From Dipylidium caninum (taxonomy: Eukaryota; Platyhelminthes; Cestoda; Cyclophyllidea; Dipylidiidae), in the NCBI GenBank assembly GCA_017562135.1, contig QEYB01001436.1:558001-622000 (forward strand): 64,000 nucleotides of DNA, given 5' to 3'. Position numbers and translations under genes: made by a program. Under the pieces are notes generated by a model. That model searched no databases. It saw only the letters and a list, made by a program, of their open reading frames with translations, and had not been told where the DNA came from. Numbering within the stretch: the stretch's first letter is position 1; each line of letters opens with the position of its first letter. This document shows positions 55,772-64,000 of this stretch, one piece after another.

Positions 55772-56840
55772 CGGTGGCGGTCGATGTGGCCGAGGTGGCG
55801 GCAGAGACATTTTCTCATCATTGTCCTCGCCTACGCACTCCCCATACCACGAGGGAGGAACGAGTTTGGCGCTGCGGCAACTCGCAGCGGGCGGAGGGAA
55901 ATTGACTTCGGAGAGGCGCAGTTTGAGTTGTTGAGGCGGACGTGCGTGGGCTGACGAATGGGTGGGAGACAAACGTGGCTCCCAGCACACAGACACACGC
56001 GAATCGTCTCCATTTCCACCGCGTTTACGACGTAGAGGCGTTGCCTCCAAACTGCCAACTGGCAGTGCCCAGACCATCGGTGGTCCGAGGACAGCGGAGG
56101 GTGAGTGGCGGTGCGAGGCTTTGACGGCGGACGGAGTGTCTGTCCGTGGTGGAGTGTGCGGGAGGTGAAGGAAAGGGGCCGTGGGAGAGTGTGGCGACTG
56201 CGATCTGCTGGCCATTTCTACGCCACATCACCTCGCAGCCGCTCTCCTCTTCTCGGTGCGGCAGCAGGCCTCCTTGGTGCCCACTGACGGAGGTGGAGGC
56301 GTGGAGGGGCAGAAAGGAGTGTGGCTTGCAATGGAGGCTAAACACACCGCCTCAACTGGGAGGCGAATGAGGTGGACGCGGCGAAATGCCGACCGGCGTC
56401 TACTCGACAGAGCCTGTTGCACGAGGCTGTCCACCTTCTGGGCATCGACCGTGGAGATCAAACCAATTCTTTGGGCCAGGCCGCATTTCACTGTTGTCGT
56501 CCACTCCGCTTTGCTGGCCCCTCGAGCCTCTCGAGCCAAGTTGTGGCCTTCGTCGAAGTTGAAGGGCGAGAGAAGTGTTGAGAGACTGGGGCTGTGGAAT
56601 GAGGGATGAGGGAATGTGTGGAGTAAGCAGGCGGCACCAAACCGGCCTCATCGGCCCGACTCTGCCTCCCTCCGTGGACGGAAGTGAAGCGCCTTTCCAA
56701 CTATGGTGCTTGCCCTTTGTCCCCCCTCACAGCTCGAAATTACACGCCTTCGCTCGCTTCCACCTGGCACGTTTGACAAGGCCGTGGCAGTTCGTCTCTC
56801 CGAAAGTACTCACACTCAAAGCCACTTAATCCGGCGCCAT
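55300..56840 (-). mobile_element. Dispersed repeat family C/D, copy D (inverted)
   Basis: Inverse copy of 37.3-39.5 kb, about 16 kb away. It lacks the 0.4 kb GGCCAGA-flanked segment of copy C and has a longer GGTGGC array (55,743-55,781). On the minus strand one frame (56,539-56,228) reads GLISTVDAQKVDSLVQQALS and continues as a plausible helix. In copy C the equivalent frame is interrupted by the insertion. Confidence 0.75.
55743..55781 (+). repeat. GGTGGC hexamer array in copy D
   Basis: Six units, against two to three of the complementary GCCACC units at the same place in copy C (near 38,985-39,002). The array has expanded or contracted since the copies diverged. Confidence 0.85.
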
Positions 56841-56849
56841 GCCGTTTTT

Positions 56850-59800
56850 CACCCACCTACGTCAGCTCAATTCACTTTTATCCACTTCCACCAGGGCGAG
56901 CTTCCTGCCTTTTTATCAGCGTCCATTCGTCAAGCCCTTTGGCCAAGCCTCGCGGTGTGTAACACTGTCTCTTTGGCCGCAAAACCCTGCTAGAGGCGCA
57001 GCGAGCAACTTGGTTGTGTTGGCCCGCCCCCACCCTTCGTGGGGGGGGACCAGACCGCACGTAGGTGCACAAGGTCAGGTATCGCATTTCCCGCCTTTGA
57101 TGTTGTGCCGCATCATCGCGCCCCCCTTCGCTCCCGCACCCCCCCGAGGACTCGCCTCGTCCCGCGCTGCGCCGCTGAACCCTGCCCCTCCGCTCCCACC
57201 AACCTCCTCCGGCCCAGATTGCTGCCAGCACATCACCGGCTCCTCCCTCCGATTGTAAACTACTCCACCTTAACTTGTGGCGGTGCGGCGAGGACAATTC
57301 CACCGCCGGCCGGTTGGTAGAATGAGTGGTTTCAAGGGGAACTCGCGGGCACCGCGGGGACGCCTACGACTCGTGACTATCGGCCGACCCCGGGAGGGAT
57401 TTGCCTCAAATTGCTCCCCCTTCGAGATGTTTGGGTAGTCGTCACAGCCGGTCGACTGAGGACTTCACCCCCCGAGGGATGTGCGGCTGTTCGGACAGTT
57501 TTACGAAGCAACGAGGCAAATTTTCTTACCCCTTGGTGCACTTTGTACTGTGGAGCGTCCGCAGCCGCGACCGAACACTCCGAGCCTCCGCTGTTCTCTC
57601 CGACGGGATGGACGTTTCGAGGGCCTCAACGATTTCATTGCCTCAACTTACTGTAGCACTTTCGCATAGCTCGTAGAAACGTTTTGTTTGGTTTTGAGGG
57701 AGAGAAAGTGGCGCTTGACATGTTTTCGAGAAAAGACATTTTTTGTCTCTCGAGAAACCCCACCATGGCGCTTTATGGTGCAACGTGCTCACTGTTGCGC
57801 TCCCCCTGGGAAAGGCAGTAATGCCGCCGGCGCAGACGGCGGGGGCCTCGGAGGGGCTGCGCGACCCGTTGTAGCCTCGACGGCGGCACAGAGGCGAGGC
57901 GGCAGAAAGCGGCGACTGGTCGGTGGCGGGCCGCGGCCTCTCCACACGTGGAAAGTCGAGTGACCGACAGCCTGGCAGATGCCACTGACCCGCATTCCAC
58001 CGATTCCACCGCGGTGGAAACACCACCACGGCGACGAGTCAGTGTAAGACGCATAGTTCCAACGTTCTCATCGGAGAAAAGGGGAAGTTCCACCGAAATG
58101 GGGGATTATGCGTCACGAGAGCAGTAGTGCTGGCACAAAATTTCCTTTTCTTGTCCCTCGCTGACGCTTCATTGCAGGAGTTGCTGCCAGACCACGTCCC
58201 CGGCGAGCCCTGGCAGCTGAGGAAGTTCGCGCTTCTGCGAGTCGCACGTTGCCAGGGCGGCGAAGCCTCAGTTTCCGCGAGTGCGGACCGGCGAGGGAGC
58301 CTTTCGGGGTGGACAAATGGAAGTCCCCTTTCGTCTGGGGTGAAACGGAAGCCCGCAGGCCGAGACGAAGGGACGGGACGGGGAGAGAAGCGGAATAAGC
58401 GCAAAACTGAATCGCCGCCGGGCCTGGCGACTCGCTCACCGCATTTCGCGTCCCCGGCGGACCACTTTAAGACCGCCACCCAAATCGGCCTCCAACGATT
58501 CCTCGGCCTTTGATGTGTTGCGCGTGAGACCGCCTTCCTGTTTCCCCCTCGGTGTCTTTGTGAAGTGTCCTCCTGGCCCCGCGCCGACTGTCTTGCCTTT
58601 GCGGTGTTGGCACAACAGTTGTCATCTCGCTCCGCCCCGGCCCCGGCCCCGGCCCCCTCTGTCCCCGCTTTTGACTCCAACGACATCTGGCCTCGCTCCG
58701 GCCACCGGAAACGCAGGAGGCTAGAGCCCGATTCAACGCGGGTCTCCCCTGCCTTAATAGTAGCCCTTCGCCTCAAGGGTCCGCAGAAAACACCGCTGCG
58801 GGGCGTACGGCCAACCACTCCCAGGGAAGTGATTGGAGGTTAGGGTTCATGAGGGCGGTCTGAGGCGTAAGATCGCTTAAAGCGAGTAGGGACGAGTCGG
58901 AGAAGAAGAAAACAACAAAAGAGCCTGGAGACCTTCGCGACAGGGGACTCGCACGCGGGGCCCGAGCGAGAGGGCGAGCGGGGAGGCAGCGCAGGTCCCA
59001 CGCGCGACGCGGAGCAGCCGAAAAGGAGCCGTGGTAGGAGGAGGAGACGAGGGAGGAGGTGACTAAATGTTGACATGCGCTGACGCTTCAACCGAGACTC
59101 GCTTGATGAAGCGCACAAAGAGCCCGTGGGCAAGCGAACTGCTCGCCGACCACCAGCACCTGCTTTTCGAAGTCGTCGCGGCTGGCAGGGACGTCCGGCT
59201 CGATGTGGATGGCCAGATGCAGCGACTGAGTGGCCGGTTTTGAAGGAGTCCGGCGGAGCGTCTCCTTCAAATCCAACAAGCTGTGTGAAGCTCTTCTTCT
59301 CCTCTTCCGAGTTCGTTTCCCATGGCGAGAAAACCGGGAAGGAAATCGACAGGCGGATAGCGGAGTCTCCGACGATGCTTCAGCTTCCACGGAATTTACC
59401 AGCGTGCGGCGCCGGTGGCGGTCCTTTGCCCGCAGCGCACCTCGCCAGCCTCCACACCGCGGCGGGCGGTGCTTCCCACCGAATTGGCCTCACACCTTAA
59501 GGTGTTGTCTGCCGCCTTTCGATGTGTTTCCGCGGCTTCCTAGCCCGCCTGAGACGCAAAGAGGATCGCGGAGAGAACTTGCCCAAATTCGGGAAGCTTA
59601 CAAGCCTTGAGCCTCCAGGTCTCGCCCTCCTGCCACACAAACAACGGCGTCGGAATAATTAAATTCTCCTCCTTCGCACGTCGTGGCGAAGAAAGCGGTG
59701 GCGGCGGCGGCGGCGGCGGAGGACGAGAGGGCGATGCTGAAAAAGTACAAACACGATTCCTGTCTTAGAAAGACCAAACGACCTCCGTTCACCCTTCGTT

Positions 59801-61980
59801 GCGATGCCTGTCTTCTTGAGGGGCAACTGGGAGACTCCTCGACGCGCCGACGCCCTCCATCGCCGAGCTGCAACCGCCGCCGATCATCATGTCTTCTCGA
59901 GCCGCCTTGTGTCTGCGCCAAACGGCACCTTTTTGATCTTTTCTCCTCGACGGATGCATGAATGCGTGTGTGTACAACTTAAATTACAACACAAAAAAGC
60001 GGCCTGTCGTTTACACAGCGGGGGAGCGATCCGCATGTTGAAAGTGAACATGACAGATAGGATTTCAGGGCCTTTGAATCGGCAGTTACGCGCCGACAGA
60101 GGCGAGGCGGGAGCCTTGGAGAGAAAAAACACCTCGGAGTGTCGGGCTGCCGCTGGAACAGGCGGTGACGAGTACCAACTGCCGCCTCAAACGGTCCGAC
60201 TTCTGACACTCCTGTGACCGGGTCCTTCGAAATTCCCGCGTCGACTGGCCCGAGGGCGGGGCAATAGCCGCCGCAGTCTGCCAGGAACCGTCCGACGCGG
60301 TTTGTTTGTCCGCGAGGCGGAAGAAGGTGACCCAACCGGGTGCCCGGCCATCCGGGGACGCAAAGCAGATCAAAGGACGAGCGGAGTGGGCGGAGGCAGA
60401 GATGCGGGCGGAAGATAGACAGGTTGCGAGGGTAAAACAATGCGCGTCGACCGCTGATTTCCGTTTTGACTCTGTTGGCCCAGCTTGTGGACCGGACGTC
60501 GGGTTTCCGGCTCAGAGGCGATTGAACCCGTCGGATACTGGCGCTTTTGTCCATCCGAGAGCGTGCAAAGCGAAGGCCTCTTTGTCGAGGCGATGGCGAG
60601 AGTGTGTGGATTTCTCTCGGGTCTCCGCCTCGAGAACAGGGAGGCCAAATAGACCTCCTCCTCGGCTCCTCCTCCCCCTCCTCCTCTTCCTCTTCTCCTC
60701 CTTCTCGCCTCCTCCCTCTCTGTGGGATTCCGTCGGCGACTCTGAGACGACCGACAGCCCAGGAGCCTTTTCCTTCTCCAGCCGGGCAGTTGCGTAGACG
60801 GTCAAGTCTGAAGCGCCCTCCGCACTGCTGCACCACCGTCAGGAGGCCTCGTAGCGACGGCAATTCAGGCGCTTTCGTCAGCGGAGCAGGCTACGAAGGC
60901 GCCGTGGACGAGACGCACTGGCGAAACCCACCTGCGAGGCGGAGAACGTCGGCTGGTGCTAATTCGTCTTGCCCAGTGAGGACAAAAGAAACGGCGTTCC
61001 ATTTTACGCACTCACTGACTGCAGAGCGGGGGAGGAAGCACAAAATCTTCGCCTCTGCATGCCGTCGTCCGTCTTGAGCACCTCCACCGGCCTGCTACCG
61101 ACGCCTGTGGATTCGACGCGTCGACGGCGCGTGCTTCCAGGCCTCGTCCATGCACCTCACCGACCTCGGCGTCACCGAAATGTGCTCATCGTGCAGCGAG
61201 ACACCGACGGAGCCGCGTAGAAGGCACGGGGATTGATGACCACCGGGGTTGTCCGTGATGACTAACCTGTTGGGCTGAAAAACTTAATTACCCGCTGGAA
61301 ATGGGTGAATTATGCACCTTCAGTGTACCGTGGCGACGGAGGGCGGTCTGGCCGGGGAATTCGCCCTCCAGATCGGGCTCCCGAGGCGCGGACACGGTGA
61401 AGCCTCCAAGGCGACCGGCGGATGCGCCGTCCAGCGGCCGGACGGCGTTCGAAGTCTCGTTCGAGCCCACTTGCCGATGTGACGACCTTGGACGACTTCA
61501 TTTCGGACATCTTTCACTTCGCCTGTTCGGTTGATGGGATCCTCCAGCGGTTTCCAGGTCCGCAAGGGGTAACGGCGGGGCGATCACTTCATTAAAATGG
61601 GCGGTTTGTTCAACTGGACCGATTCACTCATATCTGCAACCGAGGCGGCGTCGCGGACGAACTGCGCGAAATGTCCGCCGACCCAGACGGTGACCGGAGG
61701 GGGGAGGGACGCCTCCCGCTCCGATTGGTCGAGACTCTCTCCCAATTTTTCCCCTACCCACATACCCAAGTTCGGCCGAACCGGCTCTTTTGGGCTCGGA
61801 TGGTGGACCTACTCCCATGTGAACGACTCATCGCGGCGGAACAAAGCGCGCCTTCTCCGCTATCTGTGTCGTTTGAGCAAATCTCTTCGGCTCCCGATGG
61901 ACAGGTGAGCGGGGAGGCGGAAATAGTAGCTAACTGAAGCTCGTTGGCCAATCCGCGGACAATTTGGGCTGCAGCGGTGA
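56850..61980. other. Unassigned DNA
   Basis: GC-rich with many frames on both strands, none with paired splice sites and a recognisable product. GGCCCC units lie at about 58,635-58,660, and a CCTCCT block at about 60,655-60,720. Confidence 0.45.
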
Positions 61981-62002
61981 CAATCACCACCGGGCCGATG
62001 GA

Positions 62003-63085
62003 CTAAGGCGCTTGATTGATGGCTCGAGGGCCCCCCAACCCTGTCTCCGCCGGCGGTCGAGAGGGGAGGCACGTGGTGGAGAAGACCGGTCCTTCACCGG
62101 GGCGGAGGCGCGTGGCATATCGCCTACCAGCGCATTCCAGTCCGGCCCGAAGCCTCCTCTGGCATCGAGCCAACATTCGAAGGATGTCGAAGCAGCAGTT
62201 CCAGTCTGAACCGGGCGGAAAGTACATCGCCGCCAAATCGGCGAAGCCCACACGGAGGAGGGGAGATGAAGAGGCTGCAGTTGGCTTTCCAGTCTCCGCC
62301 GGATGCACTTCGTCGCCTCTTGCCTTGAGGAACCGCGCCAGCAAGAGAGTAGCGGTGACGCCGTCACCTCGTCGAGATCGGAGCTCGGCGTGGTTGAACA
62401 AACTCCAAGAGGAAGAGGCTGTTCGCGTGTCCTGTCCCATCACACCGCATTGCATTTTGTCTAAATAATTCACCGAATCTCCCAAGGCCAAAATACCGTA
62501 CTCCTCCGCCTCCTCCTCCTGCTCCTGCTCCGCTTCCTCCATCCTCAACTTCCACGCCTGCCGCATGTCGACTGGCGGGGCCTCCGCCTCTGCAGTGCGC
62601 CACAGCGGAAATGAAAGGGGAAAGTCGGAGGATGTTCCACACTTAGAAGCCCGCCAGGTCAAACCTTGTGGCAAATCGGCGCCATAGACACTGGCGCCTC
62701 GTAGGTATTCTGCTAGAAGACACAGTCTGTCCACCCAACCGCCCCTGCCGCTCCTCTCTCCGCCTCCGCCTCCGCTTGGCTGCCTGAAGGGGCTCCGACG
62801 AGGCGGCGGTGGCGATGAAACGCAGTGACGATGACGACCGACGCCTTCAGAACCGCGCTGGGTGCAGAAGCGGAGACGGACGACCTCCGACCCTCCGACG
62901 GCCTTTTCCTCGTCTTCCTCTTCTCGTCCCATCGTGTCGCAGGCGCTCCTTTCAGGCCGCCCGGTCACACGTTGCCCAGCCAGCGTGGCATCATTCTCCA
63001 AAATTGCATCCATAAAAGTGTGGAGGAGAATTTTGACGCTCCACGGACGCGCGGAAGGCGAATGAATGATTGATATTGCGGGCAT
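62003..63085 (-). CDS. Uncharacterised 360-codon frame
   Basis: An ATG at 63,085 opens a frame with no stop until 62,003. It contains an acidic Glu/Gln/Ala run (about residues 185-200, including MEEAEQEQEEEAEEYG) and Ser/Arg-rich flanks. Length alone makes it unusual for this window, but GC-rich and purine-skewed DNA favours long frames, and the opposite strand is also open over parts. No TATA box was seen upstream and I recognise no domain. It may contain one or more real exons rather than being a single exon. Confidence 0.2.
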   Translation of the reverse strand: MPAISIIHSPSARPWSVKILLHTFMDAILENDATLAGQRVTGRPERSACDTMGREEEDEEKAVGGSEVVRLRFCTQRGSEGVGRHRHCVSSPPPPRRSPFRQPSGGGGGERSGRGGWVDRLCLLAEYLRGASVYGADLPQGLTWRASKCGTSSDFPLSFPLWRTAEAEAPPVDMRQAWKLRMEEAEQEQEEEAEEYGILALGDSVNYLDKMQCGVMGQDTRTASSSWSLFNHAELRSRRGDGVTATLLLARFLKARGDEVHPAETGKPTAASSSPLLRVGFADLAAMYFPPGSDWNCCFDILRMLARCQRRLRAGLECAGRRYATRLRPGEGPVFSTTCLPSRPPAETGLGGPRAINQAP

Positions 63086-63514
63086 TCAACATGCAGAGAA
63101 AGGAAAGAGCGGAGGGAGACGAGAAAGAGAGGCGTTGCCACACCGCTGTGCCTCTGGGGACTGCTGCGGTCGGGGAAGTACGCGCCAAATTTGCCCCTAA
63201 TTTGTTTCACTTCATTCCTCCTCCGCCTCGCCTCCTTTTTCCCTTTCCTCGGGAGAAGAAAATTACCACTTCCCATCAGTCGCCTTCTTTTTTTTTCCAC
63301 TTGAGACGGTGAGTTTGACAGGCGAATGTCAGACGTCCACTCATGCAGTATATTGTGATTCAGCGGGTGCCTAACGCGTAAGAAAGTGCCGTTGGCAGGC
63401 AGAGAAGAGGCTTTCCTCGCCACTCGTAGGAGAGTCGAGTCTGCGGACTGGGGGAGACGCGGACTGGGCGCCGGTGAGGGCCCCGAACACGTCTCGGAGG
63501 CGGAGTGGTGTCCG

Positions 63515-63560
63515 GCCGGCCAATGGCGGCCCCTCGTCCTGGGCGGGCGGGGCTCTCGAA
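63515..63560. promoter_or_regulatory. CCAAT plus GC-box patch
   Basis: GGCCAATGGCGG is followed within 35 bases by GGGCGGGCGGGGC. CCAAT and Sp1-type boxes together resemble a TATA-less promoter. I could not identify a first coding exon on either side before the window ends. Confidence 0.35.
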
Positions 63561-64000
63561 CCGCGCGGGACCGAGGGAAGCCCCGCCTCGGCGACTGGGG
63601 AAGTCGCACACCAACGCGGCATCATCGCTGGCACGCTGCCAAGCGGAATGGAGGCGTGAAAAGCGACTTACTCGTTGATACCATCTTTACGTCGGTCGAG
63701 TGAGTCTTCCCGAGTATTTTTACCATCCGCGAGATACACGAGCCCCGAAAAATTGCTCTTATCGGGAGGCGACGAGGAGGGAAAAAAGTTGGAGTGAATG
63801 AAATTCCGACACACGAAATGTGGAGATAAGAAAAAGAGAGAGACACTCCACATCTTCGCCTCGGCATCACTCCTGGCAGAGAGGATATTTCGCCTCTAAG
63901 AAGCGTCTTGTCGGGAAGATGGAAGGCGAAGACAACCGAAGTCGGAATGCCGAGTGTCCTTCTCCCCCACCGATCTCCGGTTCCACGCCCGAGTTGGTCC

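Noticed and set aside
58039..58818. 259-codon minus-strand frame
   Set aside because: No codon preference, no motifs, low-complexity Gly/Ala/Arg stretches; the plus strand is also open over much of it.
1..64000. Search for CRISPR arrays, rRNA, bacterial operons and viral genes
   Set aside because: No regularly spaced identical repeats, no conserved rRNA segments and no compact gene strings were seen; the window reads as animal nuclear DNA.

Overview
This window looks like nuclear DNA from an animal with a large, gene-poor, intron-bearing genome, most likely an invertebrate. The reasons are: no run of adjacent bacterial-style genes; many short open frames that only make sense as spliced exons; GT-AG splice sites; a promoter with a TATA box and four CCAAT boxes; abundant CpG, which argues against a heavily methylated vertebrate genome; and very many microsatellites and strand-biased purine/pyrimidine tracts. 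I cannot name the species. No tRNA, rRNA, CRISPR array or bacterial-type operon was found.

Layout. 1-6 kb is low-complexity, C/T- or G/A-skewed DNA with G4-forming tracts and penta-/hexamer repeats. 6-10 kb is mostly featureless apart from a possible terminal exon, a hairpin and a GC-box tract. 10.2-11.4 kb and 18.4-19.7 kb hold two inverted copies of one 1.2 kb repeat (family A/B). 15-16 kb has a 310-codon frame with a TATA box just upstream on the minus strand. 20-24 kb has dinucleotide repeats, a candidate exon at 21 kb and a convincing multi-span membrane-protein exon ending at 24,069. 30.4-34.3 kb is bracketed by a direct repeat pair (E1/E2). 37.3-39.5 kb and 55.3-56.8 kb are inverted copies of another repeat (family C/D), with a 0.4 kb segment present in only one copy.

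The best gene is on the minus strand at 41,988-43,451. Three exons join in frame to a 300-residue, Ser/Arg/Pro-rich, low-complexity protein that I do not recognise. It lies behind a TATA box and CCAAT boxes spaced as in NF-Y-driven, often cell-cycle, promoters. Right of it, 44.7-51.8 kb on the plus strand carries several exon-like pieces: a first-exon candidate at 48.0 kb, a RhoGAP-like exon at 49.5 kb with a GIFRVAASAS core, and a chain of small phase-compatible exons at 51.2-51.7 kb that could encode a short secreted protein. Traces of non-LTR retrotransposon coding sequence are possible near 35.1 and 48.9 kb. 57-64 kb is mostly unassigned, with one 360-codon frame and a GC-box/CCAAT patch.

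Except for the 42-43 kb gene and the 23.7 kb exon, gene calls here are exon-level hypotheses. They rest on splice-site quality, third-position C/G preference and motif resemblance, not on database matches.
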